Assembly: GCA_002438845.1 (NCBI GenBank)
Contig: DJRG01000090.1
Span: 32,156-40,227 of the forward strand
Direction of reading: 5' to 3'
From: Bacteroidales bacterium UBA6366
GTDB taxonomy: Bacteria > Bacteroidota > Bacteroidia > Bacteroidales > UBA932
DNA: 8,072 bases
Each line of letters starts with the position of its first letter. Within the stretch, counting starts at the first letter, position 1. Below, piece by piece: positions 1 through 8,000 of this stretch. The notes beneath the pieces are model-generated. The model was not told where the DNA came from and did not search any database. It was given only the letters and a program-made list of their open reading frames with translations. A program made the translations under genes and the position numbers.

Positions 1-1520
1 TCGGTCATGGAGTCACGAAGGTTCTTCAGGCGGTGTCAAGGCACGAGTCCAGGATCAAGCCGCACAACATGTGGTCCTCGATCGCCGCAAGTTCGGTGAC
101 GATCGGATTCGGAGGCTCAGTCGGAGCGGAGGCCCCGATCGTCTACACGGGAGCGGCCATCGGTTCCAACTTTGCCAGGTATATGGGATTGTCCTACAGG
201 AGCATGACCGTGCTGCTGGGCTGTGGAGCCGCCGCCGCTGTCGCGGGTATATTCAAGGCTCCTCTCGCCGGTGTCCTGTTCGTGTTGGAGATTCTTTTGT
301 TCAACATTTCGATGAACTCGATGATGCCGCTGCTGCTTTCGACTGTGTCAGCGACTGTGGTCTCGTACATATTCCTTGGCTCCTCGACTCCGTTCGAATG
401 CACCCTGACACCGTTTGTGCTCAAGAATATTCCTTTCTACATCATTCTGGGGCTTTTCTGCGGCGCTTGCTCCATTTATTTCATTCGAACGACCCTCAAA
501 CTGGAGGACCGAATCGGCAAGATGGACAACGCTTTCCTTAAATGGGCGTTGTGCGCTGTCGGGCTCGGAATCCTGATATTCCTTTTCCCTCCGCTCTATG
601 GCGAAGGCTATGAATCATTGGGGGTTCTTCTTAACGGACAGGAACTCTCTTTGGACGGTCAGACTCCGCTCGCCTTTTTGACTGACAGCCCTTGGTCCGT
701 GCCGGTTTTTTTCCTGCTGATTCTGCTGCTCAAGGTGTTTTCCATGACCCTTACCAACGCCGGCGGGGGAGTGGGTGGCACTTTCGGTCCGACGCTTTTT
801 GTCGGCGCGATCGCCGGCTTCGTTGTGGCCAGAACCATGAACCTGATCTTTGACGGCACCATGATGAGTGTTCCTGAGCAGAATTTCGTACTTGTCGGGA
901 TGGCCGGGCTGATGGCCGGAGTGATGCAGGCCCCGATGACGGCGATCTTCCTTATCGCCGAGATCTCAGGAGGTTACGACCTGTTTCTTCCGCTGATCCT
1001 TACCTCGACAATCGCTTTCGGAACGACCAGGATAGTCGAGAAGTACTCCATTTACACCAAACGAATCGCACAGAGGGGAGAACTCTTGACCCATGACAGC
1101 GATCAGGCCGTTCTGACCTTGCTGAAGGTGTCCGATGTGATTGAGACAGACTTCTCCACTGTGAAGATTGATGACACCCTCGGGCGGCTTGTCGAGGTTG
1201 TCTCCGAATCCACCAGAAACATATTCCCTGTCCTTGACTCGGTGGATCGCTTCCAAGGCTATGTCTCTTTGGAGGACATCCGCAAGGACATGTTCAGAAC
1301 CGATGAATATGAGACCCTGCACGTCTTCAACTTTATGCGGAGTGCCGAGGAATATGTCTACGAGGATGAGAAGATGGATTCCGTGATGAAGAAATTCGAG
1401 GACACTTCGGCCTGGAATCTTCCGGTTGTCCGGCGTGACAGGACTTATGTTGGTTTTGTTTCCAAGTCCAAGATTTTCTCGGCCTATAGGGAAGAGTTGA
1501 GGGTTGTTTCGCAGGATTGA
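1..1520 (+). CDS. ClC-family chloride channel or Cl-/H+ exchanger with C-terminal CBS pair, 5'-truncated by window edge
   Basis: Membrane protein moving chloride, possibly in exchange for protons. The frame is open from base 3 (GHGV...) with no stop, so the true start lies upstream; the GTG at 33 is internal. Residues are counted from codon 3-5. Visible ClC signatures: GAEAP at 41-45, with E43 at the gating-glutamate position; APLAGVLF just before E96; GTFGP at 259-263 in the selectivity-filter region; and GGYDLFLP with Y325 at the central anion-coordinating tyrosine. The first filter motif (GSGIP type) would lie before the window. Hydrophobic helices run to about residue 345. Residues from about 374 to 500 form two CBS repeats, a cytosolic regulatory module that binds adenine nucleotides in many proteins. 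Aligned from memory with E. coli ClcA, the proton glutamate E203 is replaced by I97, so exchange rather than channel activity is uncertain. The gene ends 17 bases before tex, suggesting co-transcription. Confidence 0.93.
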   Translation, partial: GHGVTKVLQAVSRHESRIKPHNMWSSIAASSVTIGFGGSVGAEAPIVYTGAAIGSNFARYMGLSYRSMTVLLGCGAAAAVAGIFKAPLAGVLFVLEILLFNISMNSMMPLLLSTVSATVVSYIFLGSSTPFECTLTPFVLKNIPFYIILGLFCGACSIYFIRTTLKLEDRIGKMDNAFLKWALCAVGLGILIFLFPPLYGEGYESLGVLLNGQELSLDGQTPLAFLTDSPWSVPVFFLLILLLKVFSMTLTNAGGGVGGTFGPTLFVGAIAGFVVARTMNLIFDGTMMSVPEQNFVLVGMAGLMAGVMQAPMTAIFLIAEISGGYDLFLPLILTSTIAFGTTRIVEKYSIYTKRIAQRGELLTHDSDQAVLTLLKVSDVIETDFSTVKIDDTLGRLVEVVSESTRNIFPVLDSVDRFQGYVSLEDIRKDMFRTDEYETLHVFNFMRSAEEYVYEDEKMDSVMKKFEDTSAWNLPVVRRDRTYVGFVSKSKIFSAYREELRVVSQD

Positions 1521-1537
1521 TTTTTAACACTTTGAAT

Positions 1538-3661
1538 ATGAAAAATATCTATATTGACTACATCGCCCGCGCCATCGGCGTCAAGGATTGGCAGGTCGAG
1601 AACTGCGTGCACCTTTTCGAGGAAGGCGACACGATTCCGTTCATCAGCCGTTACAGGAAGGAAAAGACCGGTGGGCTTGACGATGTCGCTGTCGCTGAGA
1701 TCAAGCACTGGAACGATGTGTTCACCGAGATGGAGAAGAGGAAGTCTGGAATCCTGTCCACGATCGCCGATCAGGGCAAACTTACCGACGAGCTTCGATC
1801 CAAGATCGAGAACTGCGTGGTGGCCAGTGAATTGGAGGATCTGTACCTGCCGTACAGACCGAAGCGCAGAACCCGTGCGACGATGGCGAAGGAAAAAGGC
1901 CTGGAGCCTTTGGCCGACAAGATGTGGAAGGTTGAGGTCACGGACCCGGAGGCCGAGGCCAGGAAATATGTCGGAGACAAGGTCGGTTCCGTTGAGGAGG
2001 CTCTTGCCGGTGCCCGAGACATCATCGCCGAGCGCATTTCCGAGTCGCAGACTGTCCGCGAGAACCTCAGGCACATATTCAGGACCCGCAGGATCGAGTC
2101 CAAGGCAACCAAGGCGGCTTCGGACAATGCCGATGCCTCGAAGTACAGGACTTATTTCAATTTCTCCATGCCTTTGCAAAGGATTCCGTCCCACAATCTG
2201 CTGGCGATTCTGCGCGCCGAGAAAGAGGGCTTCTTGTCCATCGGGCTTGATGCCGATCCGGAGAAATGCGGCAACAAGATCTATTACGATTTCTGCCAGG
2301 AGCATCGTTACCCGGGCTCTAAACTGGCAGAGCAGATCCGTCAGGCCGTCGATGATGCCTACAAACGTCTTCTTGAGCCGTCACTGACCAACGAGGTTGT
2401 CAAGGAGGCCAAGGAAAAGGCTGACAAAGAATCCATTAATGTGTTCGGTGAGAATCTCACACAACTTCTGCTTTCCGCTCCGGTCGGCCAGAAGAGGACA
2501 ATGGCGATCGATCCAGGCTTCCGCAACGGCTGCAAGATCGTCTGTCTGGACGAGCGAGGCAACCTCCTGCACCACGAGATCATATTCCCGCATCCTCCTC
2601 AGAGCGAGAAGATCAAGTCGATAATGTCCGTCGCCGCGATGATTGATGAATATGCCATCGAGGTCATCGCCATAGGAAACGGCACGGCCTCCCGTGAGAC
2701 CGAGGATTTCATCAAGCGTGTCGGAATCCCGGAGAACGTCAAAGTGTTCACTGTCAGTGAGGACGGTGCGTCGATATATTCAGCCTCCGAGGTCGCGAGG
2801 CAGGAGTTCCCCGATGAGGATGTGACAGTCCGCGGTGCTGTTTCGATCGGCCGCCGTCTGATGGATCCGTTGTCAGAACTGGTGAAGATTGACCCTAAGT
2901 CATTGGGTGTAGGACAGTACCAGCACGATGTGGATCAGAATCTGCTCCGTGAGAAACTGGATAACACTGTAGTTATTTGTGTGAACAGTGTCGGAGTGAA
3001 TCTCAACACAGCCAGTCCGTATCTTCTGAGTTATGTTTCGGGCATAGGTCCGGCTTTGGCTTCCAACATTGTGGATTATCGGTCTTCCATCAAAGGTTTT
3101 TCGTCCAGGACCCAACTCCGGAAGGTCCCGAAACTCGGCCCGAAGGCTTTCGAGCAGTGCGCCGGTTTCCTTCGCATCCAGGACGCCGAGAATCCGCTTG
3201 ACAACTCAGCCGTGCATCCGGAATGCTACCACATAGTTGACCGGATGGCTTCCGATTTGGGTGTCAGCACCAGGGATCTGGTGGGCAATGAGGCCTTGAT
3301 AGGGAAGATAGATCCGGCGGCCTACGTCGAGGGTGAGTTCGGCCTTCCTACGATCAATGATATTCTTAAGGAGCTTGCAAAACCTGGCCGTGACCCTCGC
3401 CAGAGCGCTCAGGAATTCAGTTTCGCTGATGACATCCACGAAATTGACGACCTGAAACCGGGCATGGAACTGCCTGGAATCGTCACCAACGTGACCGCCT
3501 TCGGCGCCTTTGTGGACATCGGCATCCACGAGAACGGTCTTGTCCACGTCTCCCAGATGCGCGGCCAGAAAGTCAAGCTCCACCAAAAGGTCAACGTCAG
3601 CGTCCTTGACGTCGATCTGGACCGGAAACGCATCTCCCTCCGCTTGCTGTCAGGGAAATGA
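1538..3661 (+). CDS. tex: Tex family transcription accessory protein, RNA-binding S1 domain
   Basis: Tex (YhgF) is a conserved cytoplasmic nucleic-acid-binding protein linked to transcription and RNA handling; its exact biochemical role is not settled. The 707 aa product has the full family layout: a helical N-terminal domain beginning MKNIYIDYIARAIGV, with FISRYRKEKTGGLD near 33-46; a YqgF/RuvC-like domain starting MAIDPGFRNG (D325) and including GNGTASRETE at 380-389; two helix-hairpin-helix motifs, SGIGPALA from 501 and KVPKLGPKAF from 529; and a C-terminal S1 RNA-binding domain at about 640-705, with GIVTNVTAFGAFVDIG and GLVHVSQM. The length matches Bacteroidota homologues, shorter than the roughly 770 aa enterobacterial protein. 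I chose ATG 1538 because family homology starts there. A TTG at 1517 in the same frame would add seven residues and overlap the upstream stop. No Shine-Dalgarno sequence and no separate promoter are visible, so expression probably comes from upstream of the ClC gene. Confidence 0.97.
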   Translation: MKNIYIDYIARAIGVKDWQVENCVHLFEEGDTIPFISRYRKEKTGGLDDVAVAEIKHWNDVFTEMEKRKSGILSTIADQGKLTDELRSKIENCVVASELEDLYLPYRPKRRTRATMAKEKGLEPLADKMWKVEVTDPEAEARKYVGDKVGSVEEALAGARDIIAERISESQTVRENLRHIFRTRRIESKATKAASDNADASKYRTYFNFSMPLQRIPSHNLLAILRAEKEGFLSIGLDADPEKCGNKIYYDFCQEHRYPGSKLAEQIRQAVDDAYKRLLEPSLTNEVVKEAKEKADKESINVFGENLTQLLLSAPVGQKRTMAIDPGFRNGCKIVCLDERGNLLHHEIIFPHPPQSEKIKSIMSVAAMIDEYAIEVIAIGNGTASRETEDFIKRVGIPENVKVFTVSEDGASIYSASEVARQEFPDEDVTVRGAVSIGRRLMDPLSELVKIDPKSLGVGQYQHDVDQNLLREKLDNTVVICVNSVGVNLNTASPYLLSYVSGIGPALASNIVDYRSSIKGFSSRTQLRKVPKLGPKAFEQCAGFLRIQDAENPLDNSAVHPECYHIVDRMASDLGVSTRDLVGNEALIGKIDPAAYVEGEFGLPTINDILKELAKPGRDPRQSAQEFSFADDIHEIDDLKPGMELPGIVTNVTAFGAFVDIGIHENGLVHVSQMRGQKVKLHQKVNVSVLDVDLDRKRISLRLLSGK

Positions 3662-3713
3662 CTTTATTTGCGGGACTCTTTGAACTTCCGGTTGATAATC
3701 ACGCTTCTTTCTG

Positions 3714-3744
3714 ATTGTTGTCTCGGATTAATTCATTACTTTTG
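3714..3744 (+). promoter_or_regulatory. Bacteroidota-type promoter for the brxABC operon
   Basis: TACTTTTG at 3737-3744 matches the Bacteroidota -7 consensus TAnnTTTG exactly. It is preceded, after 19 bases, by ATTG at 3714-3717, which matches three of four bases of the -33 element TTTG. Transcription would start near 3749-3752, giving a leader of about 55 bases before the brxA ATG at 3805. It is the only such pair I noticed in the tex-brxA gap and sits where a promoter for the defence operon is needed. The match is by sequence alone. Confidence 0.7.
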
Positions 3745-3754
3745 TGTAAACCGT

Positions 3755-3781
3755 AGAGACCACTGGAGGCCTCGAAGAGAC
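3755..3781 (+). repeat. AGAGAC direct repeat pair around a GAGGCCTC palindrome in the brxA leader
   Basis: AGAGAC occurs at 3755-3760 and again at 3776-3781, 21 bases apart start to start, which is two helical turns. Between them lies the 8-base perfect palindrome GAGGCCTC at 3766-3773. A further inverted copy, GTCTC, lies at 3720-3724 just downstream of the -33 element. The position straight after the predicted transcription start would suit an operator or a small leader structure. The units are short and could occur by chance; no binding protein is identified. Confidence 0.3.
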
Positions 3782-3804
3782 GGACAAACCTGACACATCA
3801 GCTA

Positions 3805-4431
3805 ATGGACAAGAACAACAGCCAGTACACCGCAGCCCTGACAGGAGGAGGCTTCCTATTCGAGGAAACCCTTATCCTTCTGCCTTTGCTTCAGGCTCGG
3901 AACAGTGAGGAACTTCTGAAGGAGGAAAAGATCAACAACAATCTGCTGCACATCAATGCGGAGGCGGCGCGCTCGCGAAACATTCACGAGATAAGGCGGC
4001 GCTATCGCGCGATGCCTCCTTCCTTTTGGAACGACTTCAATGCTATGAGCCTCGGAGACAAGGTCGTCGCCCTCTTCTATGTGATACTGAAGACTTACAG
4101 GATCTGTTTCGACTTCCATGTGAATGTCACCATGCGCAAATGGAACAGCGTCTCGAAGAGTCTTGACAAGGATGACCTCATGGTGGAGTTCAACGAAATC
4201 TCAGCCAAGGACGAGTTCGTTGACTCTTGGAGCGACCTCACGAAAGGAAAGGTGGCGGGAGCGTATCTGACCATCCTGCGGAAAGTCGGCATGCTTGACA
4301 TCAACAATCATTTGCAGGCTCTTTCCTGCACCAATTTCGGGTATTACCTGACGAAAGGGGAGCCTTGGTTTCTGGAGGCCTGTCTTCTGCAACCCTATGA
4401 GATTGAGAATATTAAGAAATCTATGATATGA
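3805..4431 (+). CDS. brxA: BREX system protein BrxA (DUF1819)
   Basis: First gene of the BREX phage-defence operon. BrxA is a small, mostly helical protein of the DUF1819 family; published structural work on homologues reports DNA binding, while its step in the BREX mechanism is unclear. The older family label 'inner membrane protein' is not supported here, as I see no transmembrane segment. The 208 aa length is typical. Family-like features are LTGGGFLFEETLILLPLL near 12-29, a basic helix with IRRRYRAMPPSFW around 60-75, and a C-terminal stretch from about 139 to 164 with W142, T146 and RKVGML, the usual DUF1819 ending. ATG 3805 is the first ATG/GTG/TTG after an in-frame TAG at 3754; it has no Shine-Dalgarno sequence. 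The stop overlaps the brxB start by 4 bases (ATGA), indicating translational coupling. Identification rests on recognised family pattern plus the brxB and brxC neighbours. Confidence 0.88.
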   Translation: MDKNNSQYTAALTGGGFLFEETLILLPLLQARNSEELLKEEKINNNLLHINAEAARSRNIHEIRRRYRAMPPSFWNDFNAMSLGDKVVALFYVILKTYRICFDFHVNVTMRKWNSVSKSLDKDDLMVEFNEISAKDEFVDSWSDLTKGKVAGAYLTILRKVGMLDINNHLQALSCTNFGYYLTKGEPWFLEACLLQPYEIENIKKSMI

Positions 4432-5039
4432 CCATAAAAGAACTTGATGACAAACTGAACAGCCCTGGTTTCCAGGACACGGAGAACGGGGACTTGTTCT
4501 ATAACTTCTTCATCTATCAGTACCCGACAGAGAAAGAGTACGACATACGTAGGCAGATCCAAGAGTTCAAGGCGAACCTGATCCGTCCCGTGAACTATGT
4601 CGATGTGCTTACCCTCAATCTGTTTGAGGAGTTCTGCCATTATCTTGACCGGAAGAAGTTCCTGCGTCATCCGTCCATGCTGAAGTACCAGTTGGAGAAA
4701 GAGCGGGTCGACCCGTCCAACGCGCGGAACACCCAGGACACACTGACTCGCAACGCTCATTCACCGGAGTTTGTACGGTACATCCACCAGCGCATCATCG
4801 ACCACATCACCATCAGGGATGGGTACCGCCGTCCATACGTTTTCCTGTATGGCGTCGGCAGCATGTTTCCATACCTGAGAGTCAACGAGTTCCTTGCCCT
4901 CTACGAGGACTATAACGAGACAGGGAAGTATAAGATCATCGTCTTCTATCCAGGACATAGAGATGGCAATTCGTTCAGATTGTTCGACACGCTTCCCGAC
5001 AACCACACCTATCGCGCGACACTATTAATCAATGAATAA
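4428..5039 (+). CDS. brxB: BREX system protein BrxB (DUF1788)
   Basis: Second gene of the BREX operon. BrxB is a cytoplasmic DUF1788 protein required for type I BREX in tested systems; its biochemical activity is unknown, and it may act as an adaptor for other BREX proteins. The 203 aa product has the family's usual size. Its best marker is the C-terminal half: FLYGVGSMFPYLR at 139-151 (a hydrophobic strand followed by a G-x-G-S turn), then VNEFLALYED, and the second strand IIVFYPG ending at G176, followed by a conserved-looking SFRLFD segment. The N-terminal half is helical and charged, with FKANLIRPVNYVDVLTLNLF around residues 46-65. The start ATG at 4428 overlaps the brxA stop, and the stop at 5037-5039 lies 3 bases before brxC, so the three are almost certainly one transcript. 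No catalytic motif is apparent to me. Confidence 0.9.
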   Translation: MTIKELDDKLNSPGFQDTENGDLFYNFFIYQYPTEKEYDIRRQIQEFKANLIRPVNYVDVLTLNLFEEFCHYLDRKKFLRHPSMLKYQLEKERVDPSNARNTQDTLTRNAHSPEFVRYIHQRIIDHITIRDGYRRPYVFLYGVGSMFPYLRVNEFLALYEDYNETGKYKIIVFYPGHRDGNSFRLFDTLPDNHTYRATLLINE

Positions 5040-5042
5040 CGT

Positions 5043-8000
5043 ATGAAACTGAAAGATTTATACAGCAAACCCATCAACCGGGCGGTCAATCCAGCCGTCA
5101 GCGCCACCAAGTTCGACCCGGAGACAGAACGGATAGAAATCCAGGAATATGTGTTCACGGATGAGATCATCAACGGCCTCTTCCGCATACTCGACGCCAT
5201 CAAGAACAACAAGCCTTACGACCACGTCGGCATCTGGATCGATGGCTACTATGGCTCTGGAAAGTCTCACTTCCTGAAATACCTCGACTACTGTATCACG
5301 CCTTCCACCCGTGACGCTGCCCTCTCTCGTCTGCTCGAAGCGGTGAAAGCCATCGACCCGCTCGACGAGAAGCACAACCTTGGTTTCGATTACGACGAGT
5401 TGCTCTCTATTGCCGACTGGCTGAAGCATGCCACCATCGACACTTGCATCTTCAACCTTGAGACCAGCTACGACAACTCCACCGACAAGAAGAAGGCTTT
5501 CCTTCATGTTTTCTGGAACGAGTTCAATGGCAAGCGTGGCTTCAACAAGTTCAACATCACCCTTGCGCAGAATCTTGAGAAGCCGTTGGCGGAAAAGGGT
5601 GTGTTTGAGGCTTTCAAGAAGCGAATTGCAGAGGAAGGCGCTGACTGGAACGATCCGGGCGTGGCTGCCGACTTGATCGACAATGAGCTGGATTGGGTGC
5701 TCGAGATCGCCAGGGAACTGGCCCCGACACTCTCTGTGGACAGCATCCGCGAGCGCATCATCAAGCGGGACACCAACATGAGCATCGACCGTTTCGGCAT
5801 GGAGCTGGCTTCATGGCTTAAGGACAAGGGCGAAGACTACCGCCTGATTCTCCTCGCCGACGAGGTGAGCCAGTTCATCAACAAGGAGCGCGACCGCTAT
5901 CTCAATCTTCAGGAGATCATCACCAAGCTCTCCGAGGCTTGCTGCAACAAGGTGTGGGTGGCTTGCACCGCCCAGCAAGACCTCTCGGAGATCATGGATG
6001 ACTGCAACATCGCTGAGGAAAAAGACAAGGAAGGCAAGATCAAGGGACGTTTTGAAGTCAAGGTGTCACTCAAAGGAACGCAGCCGGAAGTCATCACCCA
6101 AAAACGTATTCTCGACAAGAAAGAGGAGGTGAAGCCGGAGCTGGCCTCGCTCTACAGCAAGTACAAGGCAGGATTCGACCTGCAGTTCAAGCTGCCCGCT
6201 TCCTACAGCATCTACGATTCGCAGGACGATTTCGTGGACTACTACCCGTTCGTGCCTTACCAGTTCAAGTTGATCATGCAGGTGTTCAACTCCTTCCTCG
6301 CCCTCGGCTATGTGGCCAAGGAGGTGAAGGGTAATGAGCGAAGCATCATCAAGGTCATCCACTCCACCGCCAAGGCGAACGCCGAAGCTGAGTTGGGCAA
6401 GTTCATCTCTTTTGACGAACTCTACAACAACATGTTCGAGGAAGGTTTGCAGGCCCGTGGCCAGAAGGCTCGCCAGAATGCCATTGACATGGCGCGCACT
6501 TATCAGACAGACCACCCTGAGCGGACAGGGCTTGCCCTTCGTGTGGCCAATGTGCTGTTCATGATCTGCAACATCTCGCAGACAGACCAGCTGCTTTTCC
6601 CCGCAACGATTGACAATGTGACCACTCTCCTTGTCAACGACATGGACACTCCTCGTCTTACCATCAAGAACGAGGTGGAGAAAATCGTGGATTTCCTTTG
6701 CGACAACAACATCATACGTCGCGAGCAGGGCAAACAAGGCGCTCCGGACACCTTTACCTTCTACAGCGAGGAGGAGATGAAAGTGGCTCAGCTGATCCAG
6801 AGCCAGGTGGTTGACAACAACACCCAGGCGGAACAGTTGAAAGAAATATTCAACAAGTACATCACCGCCCTCCGCAACAAGGAGCAGTACAAGACCCGCA
6901 GCTTCTCCGTGGGCCTCACCATCAAGCAGCGAACCTTCCTCTCCAACAACCCAGATGTGCAGGTGGAGTTTGTGATGGATGCGGATTATGACACAGCCGG
7001 GCAGTTGGCGTTGCAGAACAGCAACCAGAACCGCATGGTTTACTACGTGGGCCCGCAGTATCGAGACAACAAGCGTCTCTACAACGCATTCTATTGGTAC
7101 TGTCAGGCTAACCGCTACATGGCGACCCCTGTGACCAGTGAAGACAATAAAAAAACGCGTGACGAGTTTGAGAAACGCGCCAACGAGCTTTACGAGGGAC
7201 TCATCAAGAAGGAATTTGAGAAGATACTCGACACATGCCCCATCATTTCCGGCTTCTGTGTGATAGACGAGGCGGAGCTGGGGCAGAAACGAGGCAATGA
7301 TCGCTATCGCATTGCTATGGACAAGCATCTGTCGGGCATCTACACCAAGGCTGGTCTTGTGGATAAACCGGGCATACCACGTACCTCGGAACAGTTGAAG
7401 ATGGCAATCCTCCGGCCTGTGCAGCAAGGCGATTACGATGGGATGAACGCCGGGCTTACGGATGCGGAGCATGAAGTGGAGATTTACCTCAACAAACAGT
7501 TCGCTGAAGTCAACGTGGCGGATGTCCTGGCAAAGTTTGCCAAAGCTCCGTACGGTTGGGACAGCATCTGCACCCTGTACGTCATCAATGAGTTGGTGCG
7601 CCGTCACAATCGTGACTATGCCTATGCCAATAATCCCAACGTGGAGACGCAGACTGTGGCAGGCCGTATCGTTGGCGAGGCAAGCAAGTTCACGCTCCGC
7701 CAGGCAAAGGCCATCTCAGCGGAGATTATCCAAAGCTTTATTTCTGCCTGGCAGGAGATTTTCGGCGTTTCGGCTTTGCCGGCGACTACTGACAGTACCC
7801 AGCTGTTCCGTGCCTGTCGTGACATGGACAGCGACCGCAGTCTGGCCAAACTGATCAATGGCTACAAGGACATCGAGCGTAAGATTCCGGCATATTCATT
7901 CTGCCAGCCAGTACGTGAAGCGATTGACCTCTTCGGAACGTGGCTTGAAGAGCGTGACATGCAGAAGTTCTTCAATCAAGTCATCGCGGCGAAGGATGAG

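Noticed and set aside
33..1520. GTG at 33 as the start of the ClC gene
   Set aside because: The frame is open to the window edge, and GHGV upstream of the GTG fits ClC sequence; a start here would also lose the first selectivity-filter motif.
1521..1537. Promoter for tex in the ClC-tex gap (AACACTTTG)
   Set aside because: It does not fit TAnnTTTG, and the gap is only 17 bases, so co-transcription is more likely.
1484..2305. 273-codon minus-strand open frame opposite the end of the ClC gene and the start of tex
   Set aside because: It is antisense to well-conserved Tex sequence, shows no recognisable domain and has no promoter; a shadow frame.
1554..2387. 277-codon plus-strand frame overlapping the tex start
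   Set aside because: It is an Arg/Ser/Pro-rich out-of-frame reading of tex with no family resemblance.
3670..3689. Possible terminator hairpin after tex (CGGGA paired with TTCCG)
   Set aside because: The stem has only five pairs including a G-U, the loop is 10 bases, and no T-run follows, so it is too weak to call.
7149..7155. Run of seven A bases in brxC, possibly a slippage or phase-variable site
   Set aside because: The reading frame is intact on both sides, the run is in phase as AAA AAA A, it does not form a phased -1 slippery heptamer, and seven bases is short for phase variation.
6066..7607. 513-codon open frame on the minus strand inside brxC
   Set aside because: It lies wholly antisense to an intact, motif-bearing brxC. 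Its His/Val/Leu-rich composition is what results from reading the complement of this codon use, and no domain is recognisable.
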